64,000 bases of DNA, from NCBI RefSeq assembly GCF_025602895.1, contig NW_026516212.1, positions 496,001 to 560,000 of the forward strand, given 5' to 3'. The position numbers and the translations under genes were made by a program. Each line of letters starts with the position of its first letter. The first letter of the stretch is position 1. The notes beneath the pieces are model-generated. The model made no database searches. It was not told where the DNA came from and saw only the letters and a list, made by a program, of their open reading frames with translations. This stretch comes from Polychytrium aggregatum (Eukaryota; Chytridiomycota; Chytridiomycetes; Polychytriales). Below, in pieces: positions 34,542 to 45,800 of the stretch.

Positions 34542-37500
34542 ATGTTCAAGGCTCTCAAGTCCCTGGGCGGCAAGGCCCTGGCCGTCAAGTACTCCTTTGA
34601 CCGCGCCAGCCCGACCGATGCCGACACCATCCTCCTCGACGAGCACGAGCACGAGCTCTGCGGCACCATCACCCTCAACAACGACTCCACAAAGCCCTCA
34701 CATATCTCCAAGCTGGAAGTCATTCTCTCCGTGGGCTGCGACTACCAGCTCTTCAGCTCGCTCTACCCGACCATGGGCGAGTCTCTCACAAGCGACACCC
34801 GCAAGGTACAGTGCCCTATCCCCATGTCCATTGGTGACGATCGCCTGTACCCCTCTCCCGGCATCGCGCATGTCCGATATGCCCATGCCACCGATTCTGA
34901 TCCTCATCCTGATCCTGATCCCGATCGTGCTCTCGTCACGCCACTCCCATGTCACTCTGATTCCTCGAATTCCACTCCCATCTCCTCTTCACACGCTCGT
35001 CGCATCCCTTGACCCTCGCCCAATCAACGACTGCAGCTGCCCGGCGGCTCGTTCCACTCCAACGTCATCTTCAAGGCAGAGCTCCCCCTGAGACTTGGGT
35101 TCGAAGCCGATCCCGGGCTCTCAAAAATACCCTTCCGTGTCAAGCTCCCCGACGACTTGCCACCCACCTACGCATCCAAGAATCCGCTCCATGACATTTC
35201 GTACATGTTTTTTGTCTGCCTCTACAAGGGTGGCTCCGAACCCGCCATCACCAAAGAGTCCAAGCTGACGGTTCGCCGGACCGTCTGCTTTGATGCCGTC
35301 GCCCAAAAGACGGTTGAGAATCCCTCGCGGAATGGTGAGCATTTACGTCGGGGTCATTCAGAACAGCCGCTCGCTCTGGTTTCCGGGATCGCAAGCAGCC
35401 AAAGGTCGCTTTGCATGGTGCTGGCGATCGGTGGTTCTTCATGAATGGCAATTCCCGCGCCGTAAGGCATTTCAATACGCCGCAGCACTGCTACTATAAG
35501 CCCGATGCATCCTTCCAACAAGCTAATCCCAATCCATGCGCGATCGATGCTTACAGAGGCGGGAGGTATCTGCTACCAAGTCACTCTTCCCTCTGTCGTC
35601 TCCACCGCCGTCGACTTTTTCACCGTCAATGTCGACTTTCGAGGTACCCAGGGCATGATTATCGATTCCCGAGCGGCCAAGGCCCAGCTGGTAGAGTGCT
35701 TCGACAGCGGGTATGTTGTGTCATTTCTCCATCAGACAGTCTGTGAGACGCCGAGCGAGAGCCGCAGAGTGGAGCCGAAAGGCTGGCAGCGTGCGTATCC
35801 TCTGCAGCCCCCTTGGATGCAATCTCTGGGCTTTCGCTCACAATCAACGCACGTTACATCATGGCCGGATCGCGGTCCTCATCTACCACTTTTACGATGC
35901 AGAACCAAAGTAGTCGAGAAGGAAATCTCTCCCTGGATCCGTGCGTTCGAGTCAGACTCGCGCTCCATCAACTCGGGCGACTCCTTCTCTACCTCGGGCG
36001 TTATCTACCTGTCACCAGTGTACTTCAACATCCCGATCTCTGGCGCCCAAGCCAGCTTCCAATCCAAGAGACGAAGTCTCAACCACAAGATCAAGCTCTC
36101 GATCGAGAAGAAGCTCGATCTCGAGATCCCAGTGGTGCTCGGCCACCCTGGGGCGGGCAAGAAGCCCGAGCCCGAGCGCCAAATCCCCGATAGCGCGAGC
36201 GCACGAATCCAGCAGCGTCGCCAGGCGCCGGAAACAACATGGGAAATCACCGGTCCCTACTATCCAGTCTTGGACGATGAGCTCGCAGTGATGCCGGGAG
36301 ACCGTGTCCTTGTCGAGTAAGTGACATGCTGCAATCCCGGACCATCTCTTGTGCGGACATGCGCGCGTGTGGCAAACCAGTCTGATTTCGAGCTGCACTG
36401 GGCCCACCACGAACCTTTGACTCATGTAAACCCCTCGAAACCGCTGCATCTCGTTACCCCGCCATCTCCTGTCCTGCCCACGATTTCCAACCGTCTGCTC
36501 GATCCCAGGCAAACCTTCCCCGATGGCTGGGCGATGGCCAAACATTGCTTGTTGAACCGGCGTGGCATCATCCCCATGTCCGTCATCGGGCAGTCCAACA
36601 CCATCGGCGTTGCCTTGAACCCCATTCCAACCGGCCCTCGGTCTGTATCCCTGGCAGTATCCCTGGCAGATCGCTCAGACACGGGCTCAAACTATCCCGC
36701 TAGCGTCTACTCAGACGGATCAAACAGCAACAGTGCCCGTCGCATGGATCAGCGCAGCATCCGCTCCGCTGTTGATATGGCGCCACCGCAGGCGCCTACC
36801 CAAGCCTCGCACCGCAGTGGGTATGAGGACCGCTCGCTCTACTCTCCCGTTCACGACGAGAGGAGCCAGGCGGATGATCCGCCTTTGTATGAGCCACCGC
36901 GCTTGAACTCGGTCGACAGCACTGGCGATCAGAGCTCGCTCAAGTACAGGTGCGTGGCAAACTATGCTCGACGAATGGAGGACGAGATCAACATCAATGC
37001 CGGTGACATTATTACCGTCATGTAAGTTTCGTATTCGTGCGAGCTGGAGTGAAAGTAGAGCTGAACAAGGCGACGGGGTGCTGGAGCTTGCTGGGTCCAA
37101 AGCGCAAGCGATACGCCCCGATTACTCGCACGACTCACAAGTGCTCCAATCTCATATCCTCCAGTTCTCAGCTGGGTGATGGCTGGGCCAATGGCTTCAA
37201 CCACAACTCTCGGCTTTCGGGTGTATTTCCGTAAGTACCGACACAGAGGCGGCGTCTCCAGACACTCTCGAGCTGGCCATTGACATTGATTATCTCGGTC
37301 ATCTCAGGATCCAGAACTGCGTCGTTCTCGAGTCTGTGCCTCCTGTCTTCCCCGCCTCAGCTATCCAGGGCTTTGTGCAAGGCTACGGCAACTCTCAGAT
37401 GCGAGCCATGACACCCGTGCGTGGCGACCAGCGAGACATGCAGTATGCTACGAACGAAATGCCCGAGGCCGCCTTTGGTCACAACGACCCTCGCTATGTC

Positions 37501-38547
37501 GCCACCGATCTGAGGCATCATCAGCCACAGGATCTGCGATATGTGCAGAGCGACCCGCGCCAGACCAACGGAGTGCACGGATACAACATCAGCGACTATC
37601 GCGCGGGAATGCCCGACATCAAGCCGGTGCCCAATGAGCTCCGATCCATGGCCTCCTACACTTATATGAATAACGCCGTGCGCGGCGTGCCGCCAGCCAT
37701 GCATCCCCAAGATGTCAAGGTTCCGCTTTCAAGACCCTCGATGGACCAACCTCCGCCCAGGATGAGATCGATGGGCACCCCGACAGGAGCGACGTTCCCT
37801 GCGCCGTATCCCAACGGATTCCAGACCCAGCCCGACGACGGCGCGCACTATCGAGCCAATCCCATCACTCCGCCTCGCATGAATATGCCCCAGCCGTTCG
37901 ACCGCCGCGTGACTGGATCCTCGACCTATAGTGCCAACTCGGACATGTCCTCTCCCCAGACTCTGGTTCCCACACCGATTCATGGCGCCTTCTCACAGCG
38001 GGACAGCGTGCAAAGCGACGGCACAACTCGCGTGGACTCGCTCGATGGCAGCTATGGAAAGCCGTCGCCCGTGCTTGGCCAGATGCCTAGGCAGCTCTCG
38101 AATCAGGGCCGGTCCGTCATGGCCACCAACAATTCGACGACGCCCAACCGCGCTCCGCCTGTTGCCAAGACTGTCTCGACCAATAGTTCCAAGGCTGCGA
38201 TGAACGAGATCGTCGACGAGCTGGATGAAATGGTTGCTCAAATGAGACTCAAGAATACCTCGCGCACGGTTGCCCGCGAGGCCGATGAAACAAGCGTCAA
38301 GTCAAGCGATCCCGCCATTCCAAGGCACCTGGTGGCCATGCCCCTGCCACCCCTGCCCCCTCCTGATGCAATGAGCCCGAAGATGGAAACAGGCTCCGAC
38401 CAAGCCGCTGAAGCTGCAGAGGCCCCGAATGCTGCTGCGAGCGAAAATTCGACTTTGATCGAGCTGGATGAGATGCTGCTCACCGGAAAGATCAATGCCG
38501 CAGAGTACCTGCAGCGTCGCAAGTGCCTGGAGGTACCCGCCAACTAG
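34542..38547 (+). CDS. Arrestin-fold protein with two SH3 domains
   Basis: Seven exons: 34542-34805, 35037-35334, 35557-35710, 35903-36316, 36509-37021, 37165-37230, 37308-38547; phases agree, 982 residues. The N-terminal half (about 1-340) looks like an arrestin N plus C sandwich: FKAELPLRLGFEAD, an IPFRVKLPDDLPPTY strand-loop typical of arrestin-like proteins, and a second half with SGVIYLSPVYFNIP. SH3-1 lies at about 350-405 (YYPVLDDELAVMPGDRVLVE ... DGW ... GIIPMSVI) and SH3-2 at about 522-580 (CVANYARRMEDEININAGDIITV ... DGWANGF ... GVFP). The remaining 400 residues are Pro/Met/Arg-rich and probably disordered, except two helical motifs with a shared pattern: VDELDEMVAQMRL and, at the very end, ELDEMLLTGKINAAEYLQRR, which resembles a SHOCT motif. 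Fungal arrestin-related proteins normally carry PPxY motifs and recruit Rsp5 ligase; here SH3 domains take the adaptor role. Inferred function: endocytic or polarity adaptor in the cytosol. Confidence 0.8.
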
Positions 38548-38588
38548 GACGATCTGCAACTGTGGGCTCGGCCAAAGGCAGCGGACAC

Positions 38589-38650
38589 AGTGAGCCTGAA
38601 CAAGAACCGGAACCAGAACCAGAACCGGAGCCGGAACCAGAGCCAGAATC
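38589..38650. repeat. aaccrga-type 6/12-nt repeat after the arrestin-SH3 stop
   Basis: Repeats of gaaccagaaccg/gagccg in the presumed 3' UTR. On the + strand they would read as Glu-Pro repeats in frame with some readings, but they lie after a TAG. Confidence 0.7.
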
Positions 38651-39161
38651 ACCCCTGTCTATCAAAAACAATTCTCTTCCTCTTCCTCTCCAGAAAGTGC
38701 TTCATCAATGTTACTGAGTCGAATCTCTTACCTCGTTTGTGTCTCTCTATCCAACTATACGCTCTATGTCGCTCCTTCACCGCCGCCAGACCGGCTTGTG
38801 GCGCTCCTGTGCCGGTGTCGTTTGACACAGCTTTTACCTCCACATTCCTTTTGCTATTGTCTGAGTTCTATCGATATCGCTGTTTGTTGGCATGTGCATG
38901 GCCACTGGTGATTGTGGAGCGTCGAGATTTGCTGTTCCTGGGTCGGCAATCGGGCCAGTCGCAGCAACGACATCCACCAAAGTTTGAATAGCAGTCTCGT
39001 GTTCCATATCGATCGGACATCATGTGGGGGCAGTGGTCTCTGGGAACCACTGTCACGGCGTCGTGGAAGGCAGAACGCGGCAACAGGAGTTCGGTATATC
39101 AATGAGGATGATGCGGCCAGTTGCTGTGGTCATATATTGACTCTTTAGTTTCCTCACCATC
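38651..39161. other. Intergenic, 5' flank of tRNA-Gly
   Basis: No protein-coding feature recognised. Contains catatatt about 30 nt upstream of the tRNA, a possible upstream TATA-like element. Confidence 0.4.
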
Positions 39162-39232
39162 GCATGGTTGGTCCAGTGGTAGAATTGCCGCCTGCCACGC
39201 GGCAGACCCGGGTTCGATTCCCGGACCATGCA
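39162..39232 (+). tRNA. tRNA-Gly (anticodon GCC)
   Basis: Seventy-one nucleotides that fold as a standard cloverleaf. The acceptor stem gcatggt pairs with accatgc; discriminator A. A box tggtccagtgg and B box ggttcgattcc are intact. The anticodon loop ctgccac gives GCC. No intron. A tttt run begins two bases after the end (39235), serving as Pol III terminator. CCA is not encoded, as expected in a nuclear gene. Confidence 0.96.
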
Positions 39233-39483
39233 CTTTTGTTTTCCTCCAACCCAGATCCACAGTGCTGCGCATTTTTTCTTGCTTTCCCAATCAACCGTTC
39301 CGACTCGATCTTCGAACTCATCTCTTGTCTCTCGGGCCCGAGCTTCTGAGTTTCTGCTTGTCAAGTTCCATCTGTCGTCGTGCTCATACACCTCGAAGGC
39401 TCGGCTGATCAGCATCGTCGGATATCGTCAAGCTTTCCCTCCAATCCAATCCAACCCAATCCAATCCGATTCGCTCAGCAACC

Positions 39484-42296
39484 ATGGGAGTCGTCGGTCT
39501 ATCGTCGCTTGTCAACAACACAGTCACAGGCACACCCGTCATCTGGGACAAGTCCGCTCGAGGGCAAAGCCCTGCTCTTACAACCAAAGCCGCCGAGAGT
39601 GACTGTGCTCAGCCTGCTGGAAGAGCAAGCCGTCAAGGCGCCGATGCTCGTGCTTCAGCCAAGAGCTGCAGTGAGCGCCTCGATCCCATGCTCTCGCACT
39701 GGATCGTCGATGGCAACTCGTTTCTGCATTACATCTGCGCCAGCCTCAACTGGATTCAAGGAGGTACGTACTGGGCCCAACCTGCTACGGTTCCCTGTGC
39801 CCGGCTGTCGCCGGGAGCAAGAAAGTGGCTGTTTCTTGATCTCATTTCTTCACAAATTCGCCTCGTTCCGGACCCAGCAAACTACCATGGGCTCGAGGAG
39901 CAGATCCAAGTGTTCGCGGCCACTATCCAAGAGTTTGGAATCCTCCCACTCTTTGTCTTTGACGGTCCGCTGCCGGCCTGGAAGGCCCTCGAGAGAGACA
40001 GCCGCGACGGCCAGAAGCTCCAGCGCATCCTGGCGGCCTTGAACACACTCTCGGGTGTCGGTCGCATCGACTATACCAAGCTCGTCACAGCAGCATCAAA
40101 CCACATCGCCAACGTCCTGCCGCCGATGGCACTGCAGTGCTGCGTCTGCGCACTCAAGTCTGCAAACATCGATGTGTTCTTTGCCGAGGGCGAAGCCGAT
40201 CCTGCCATCGCGGCGCTGGCAAGACAGCGGAATGCAGTCGTGGTCAGTCGGGATTCTGGTAACGTTCGTTCTGCTGATCTGCTCGGCTCTTGCTTTAGCC
40301 CGGCCATGTGCGTTCGCATTTGCATTTGCGGCGAGTATGTGGAGGTGATATTGTCGGCCTGCTCGATGATCTGCCATTTCTCTGCAAGGGGCTGCTGCTA
40401 CTGCTGTTGCTGCTCTTGCACAAGAGCCGGGCGTACTAATGCTGCGTATCCGTCCTTGCCAGACTATTACATTTACGAAGGCTTGAAGGCATACATCCCG
40501 TTGTCGACTTTGCAGATGCCTCCTCCGACCCAGGGTGCCGATCGGTCCATCCGAGCCACCTACTTCCAGACCACTCAGGTCGCAGCAGCCCTGGCCATTC
40601 CAACACCACTTCTGCCGCTCTTTGCAGCCCTGGTGGGTTGCGACTACATCGATGCCGAGGAATACGAGCTTGTGGGTAAAATCACCGCCCAGCTTGGCTC
40701 CAAGTCGCCTGCGGTTCGCATCAAAATCGCCCAAAAGCTTCTCGGGGCATATGGACCAGGACAGGAAGTCAACGACGCCATCGATCAACTCGTTGCGTCG
40801 TCTGACTCGCTGAGTGACTCTGAAAAGTCGCAGCTCCGGGACATTTTGTTGTTTGCCGTTAATACGTACCGAGGCATCGATGGCGCTTCTCCGGATGTGT
40901 CCGGGGTCGGTGCTCAAGCATCTGCCAGCAAGGTCACCACCGGCTTGCCGTCGTGGGAGATAGCCAGTGCTCGAATGAAATCTGGAGACTTTAGCCACAA
41001 ACTCTTCGAAGTTGTGATGCAGCGGGCCTTTTGGTGCACCCCTGTGCTCGAGGATCTCAACCGCGGTGAGTCTTTATCGGTCGTTCGAGCAGCTTTGTCG
41101 GCCACGTCCTCGCTTCACACGCCCCTCTGACAGTGTCGATCACTTTGCTGCGGTTTGCCTTGGCGCACTGTCGGGCTTTGTTCGTAGCGTCTGTCTGGGA
41201 GCTTGGGCGGCCAATCCGCCAAGCGATCTATTCACTGCTGGCACTGACAGCAGCCAAGGTCCGTGCGGATGAACAGTGTGCCCTCGATTCGCAATCGCCG
41301 CCGTGTGCCGATCTGTGTCTTTCCGAGTACATCGGACGCAAGATCGTTGTGGCCGAGAAGATTCGACGAAATCGTCAGATCGTCACCGAGAACGTGCCCC
41401 CGCTTCAAGTCGACGAACTCACCACGATGCTAGAGGATGTCCGCATTTCTCTACCGACACTCAACCCCGGGGCCGGGGCCGTCCCACCAGCCATTCGGAC
41501 AGGGCAGTGGATCATGGACCAGAGCCGTCCCAAGCGCCGGGCCCTCTACGAACAGATCGTGGGCAACAGTCGCCGGGCGCTTCTGAACAGCAGTCTCGCG
41601 GCCAAATTCGTTCCTGCCGTCTGCGCCATCAGGCTCCTGATCGTCGAAAACCATGCCCGCGGGCAGCCGCTGCTCAACACCGAGGTTGTCAGCTTGGCTG
41701 TCTCGGCGCTGATCGCAGCCAGCGGCGTTGGCATTGCTCCCTTGCAGCAGCCCAACGAATCGACCATCTCGCGGGGATCTATCCACCTTGGCGCCCAGCT
41801 CGAAATCGCCCTCTTCAACGCCATGCTGCTGGCCCAAGCCCTGTTCCTGGATGACGATTCGTTCCTGTCGAGCCACTGGAGGTCGTTGAACGGACCACTG
41901 CTGTTTGCCTGTCTGCAGTCTGCGCGACGGGGCTGCGATCTGAGCAAGCTGCTCTGCCAACACACGACTCTACAGCCCGCCGGCGCAGAGCTCGAAGGCC
42001 TCATGAAGCAGCTGCGGCAGCTCTACCTGCTCGTGCGGTCGGGAATCGAGGAGCGCATCGATGTTGTCATCGAGTTTGATGGTCTCGATGCTGATCCGAC
42101 TCCGAGCAAGTCGCCTCGAAGCAGCCGGCCCCAGAGCTCGGCGACCAGCAAGTCCAAGCGAGCCAAGACCTCCGCAAGCCGGGCACAGAGGCCGCAAGCT
42201 GCCGAGCAACAGCAACAGCAACAACAGCAACAGCAATCGCAGCAAGCGGCCGACAGCAATATATTTTCGCTGCTGTCGTCCGGATGCTCATTCTAA
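39484..42296 (+). CDS. Asteroid/XPG-family nuclease-like protein
   Basis: Four exons: 39484-39763, 39878-40258, 40463-41065, 41134-42296; phases agree, 808 residues. Starts MGVVGLSSL like other XPG/Asteroid proteins (ASTE1). The split PIN-like nuclease core is present: IVDGNSFLHY with Asp76, FVFDGPLPAWK, FFAEGEADPAIA, and SRDSDYYIY, the last assembled across an intron, then LVGCDYIDAEEYE at the point where FEN-type nucleases have their last metal-ligand Asp. All acidic positions expected for metal binding therefore appear retained. The remainder is helical and Asteroid-like, followed by Ser/Lys-rich sequence and a Gln run (42205-42245). The tract between MGVVG and VDGN is longer and Ala/Ser/Arg-rich compared with the family. 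A 5' UTR of ccaatccaa repeats lies at 39430-39475. Likely nuclear, structure-specific DNA processing, by family analogy. Confidence 0.83.
42205..42245 (+). repeat. CAG/CAA repeat encoding poly-Gln
   Basis: Interrupted (CARCAR) run giving about ten Gln near the C-terminus of the Asteroid-like protein. Confidence 0.85.
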
Positions 42297-42808
42297 GGGC
42301 TGCTCCCACGAGCAAGGCTCGCCAGCAGAGGCAGAGGCAGGATGCTCAAGACAGAAACGACCGGCACCGTCACCCGGCGCAAAAGTGTGCAAGCAAAGCA
42401 CTGCAATACACTGACTTCTTGGATTATCGCCTTGGATGCTCTGCCGTTCGCCCCACGATACTGGTGCTCTCGGCTGTGGTGACCGCGACATCAACGATCG
42501 CTGCTTCACCATCAAGATGCAATCACGCATGGTCTCGAAACTGCCCCCCCCCCAAACTGGCAGAGGGCGGGAATGCGGGATGCGGACAGTTCAAATCGCA
42601 AGCCCATCCGCGTCCGGCGCGACCAAACCCCCAGCTTAACAGGAGCCAAAAGGCGGCAGAGTTCGTCTTAATCTGAACTAGCTGTATTGCAAAAGTACCC
42701 AGCGACGGGGTGAAAACATACGCGTCCTGTACGCTGACAGGGAGGGGGCGCGGGCAGAAAAGGGATCGGAGAAAAGGAAAAGGGCGAGTAAATTAGGGGA
42801 GGGAGGAC
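42297..42808. other. Intergenic, convergent 3' ends
   Basis: Between two stop codons. Nothing recognised apart from a C-run around 42545-42553. Confidence 0.55.
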
Positions 42809-45800
42809 TTAGCACTCAACGAGCAAGAGTGTCTCGGTCAGTTGGCGAGCGACGGCCTCGCTGTCGGTGCAGCCGCTCAAAACAACATCCTCGAGTTCCT
42901 GGGAGTAGTACGAGATCGACGCCATGCATCCCAAGTTGGCCTCTTGTTGCCAGTGGCAGTGACCGAAAACTGGGGGCCAAAGGGCAGCAGCATCAGGGGA
43001 GGGAGCCAGCGGCTGCTTGGCCTTGCGCTCGATAATGATCGACAGGGCCTTGGGTGCCGAGACGGCAGCAGTCTTGACGGACTGGGTCGCCGCGGGCTCG
43101 ATGATCTCGATGATCTCCTGAATGACCTCGATCACTTCAATCACCTCGACCACGGTCGGCGCTTGGAGTGCGATGCTGAAGTCTTCAGAGGCCGCAATGT
43201 CGCGGGCTACCTCGTCGGCGTCTTGGACTGACGCGGCGACATCAGTCTCGATTGCCCGGGCAACAGTCACGGTCTCCTCGACAGTCTCGACGACAGGAAC
43301 CCCCAGCTTGGGATTGCGGCGCTTGGCCTCCGCGACCTCGTATTCCACGACGTTCTGCGGGACAGTCCACGAAAAGTCAAAGTAGGGCGCCGACGCCACA
43401 GTCACGGACTGATCGGCAACGTGGGTGGCGACGGACTGCTCCGTGGAGCTCGAGGTTGTCACGACCGACTGGCCGCCTGTGGTGGTGGTCGTGGTGGTGG
43501 TGCGAGTCGTGGTCACATGGACCGAGGAGAAGGTGGTTTTGGTGGTCGAAACCGACTTGGACACGGCGACCGACTGGACGGACGTGCCCGAGGTGTGGGT
43601 CGACGTAGCTGATGTTTCAGACACGGACGAGGTCTCAGAGACGACGACAGACTTGGCAGTCGAGGTGCTGGTCGAGGTGCTTGTCGAGGTGGAGGCGGCA
43701 GAGGCCAGCTCGCGGGTCTGGACGGCTGTGCGGGCTAGTTCGGAGAGACGAATGTCCTCGATCGCCTCGGCATCGCGTGTCCAGGTGACCTGGAGACCCC
43801 ATTCGGCCTCGCTAGCAGCCAGAGGCGAGGGAGATACATCGGTGGGCTTCGCGTCGCTGGCTGCGGTAGCGGCGACGGTGGACGAAGAGCTGGCGCCGAT
43901 TCGGTTCTCGGAGGCCGTCGAGTTGGTCCAGTGGAAGCACGAGTGCTCACTGGACGATTGGACAACTGGAGGCGGCACAGGTCGGACGGCGTCTGGGCCA
44001 AAGATACGGACAACCGATTCCTTGGACGGCTGAGGATGCGAGTTCAGGGCGAGCTCGCTTGGCTGGGCAGAGGCAACCCCCTCGGAGATGATCTCGCGGG
44101 ACGACAGCTCGACAACAACCTCCTCGGCAGGTGCGGCAGCAACCTCCTCGGCGTCATTGGCAGCCGCCTCGATAGCCTCGGCATTGTCCGCGACGTACTC
44201 TTGGGTGAGAGGGTGGATCCACAGGAAGCCCTTACAGACGGGGCCATAGTAGACACGCTCTTGGATGGTGACAAACTCAAGGGGCGAGACGTGGAAGGGG
44301 TGGAACACAGGCTCCTCAGTCACTTCGGCACCTGCAATGACGCACCATCGATGGTCAAACGAATAGAAGACAGTCCGGCGTTAGTGTGATGGAGGCCGAG
44401 GCAGTGAGTAGTGGCCAGGCAGAGTCAGACACGATCGGATTAGGCATGGATCAGGCCGGCGCTACCTTCGAGTCCGCGAGCTGCATCCACTGTGATTGCT
44501 CGAGCAACAGTGGCTCCTTCGGAGGCCTGGGTATGTGCGATGGTGGTGGCCGAGACCTCGCGAGTAGCGTTGGCTTCAGCCTCGGCGATGGAGGTGGCAG
44601 TGGAGGTAGCAGTAGTGGTGGTGGTGGTAGTCGCGGTGGCGGCTTGGGAGCGGGAGGCCGTGACCCGGACCCGAGTGGTTTTAGTTGTGCTCACAGTCTC
44701 AATCTTGGCAGTAGCGGCCGCGGATCGGGATGCTTTCTCTTCAACGACCTCGATCGACTCGACCGAGTCAGTGCCAAAGGCAACGAGCGACTCTGAGGCA
44801 GCCGAAAGCGCGATTTCTTCCTCAGCAGCGCTGGCGATCTGGGGCTCGGCATCGACAAGATCTGGGTGCAAAAAAGCGGGCACAGCCGGATGAGTCAAAG
44901 AATGGCGCCACAGCCCAACACAGCACCGCATAGCACAGCACCGCATAGCAACGCACAACACAGCACAGCACAACACAGCACAGCGCTGCAGGTTGCGGCC
45001 ACCATCGCCACCGAGCGGCAGTACACGTGTACTCGCCGGCATTCAACACGCTACTCACCGCGCGAGACGACCTCGACAACAGAGGCAGGTGCAATGCCTT
45101 CCTCGGCCGTCGGAGCTGCGGCCACGAGTGTGTCCTCGGTAACGGGGGCAACGTATTCAGGCAGAGCGCGGGTCTGTTGGCAGACGCACTTCTGGGCCTC
45201 GAGGAAAGCGATCGTGCTCTTGAGCTGGGTGACTTCGGCCTGGTGGCTCTGGGTCAGCGTCTGGGTGGTCTGGATGAGCTTCTGGCAGAGCGACTCGAGC
45301 TCGGCAATCTCCTTTTGATCTTGGGAGAGGAGAGCACGGACCTCATTCATTTCGGCATCGTGGTCTTGGCTGAGCTGCAGCAGCTTTTGCAACTGTGACT
45401 TTTGCTCGACGACGAGAATGTCCTTCTCGCGAATCAGGGTCTCGGAGGCCGCCAGACGGGTTCGCAGCTCGCTGACCGTGGTCTCGGACAGCAACAGGCT
45501 GGCTTCCAGGGACTTGACTTGCTGGAGCAGGGGCTCGATCTTGTCCTTTTGCCACTGCTGGAAGCGGGTCTCGCGATCGGTGCGCACTGCAAGCAGCTCG
45601 GCGCGGGAGGAGGAGAGTTGCACGTTCAAAACCTTGACCGAGCGCTCCAGCTCCTCGATCGTGGCCTCGGACTGCTTCTTCTGAGTATGGATCTCGGTCT
45701 TTTCTTCCTCGAGATCGACGTGCTTGCGCTCGAACGCAGCGAGCTTGGCGGCCAGGCGCTGCTTCTCAGCGACAGTCTCTTCGTAGACAGTGGCGAGGGC

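Noticed and set aside
32848-35091. 747-codon open frame on the + strand, Cys/Ser/Pro-rich
   Set aside because: It overlaps the first exons of the arrestin-SH3 gene in another frame, has low-complexity composition driven by tgt/tgc and ccc runs, and contains no domain.
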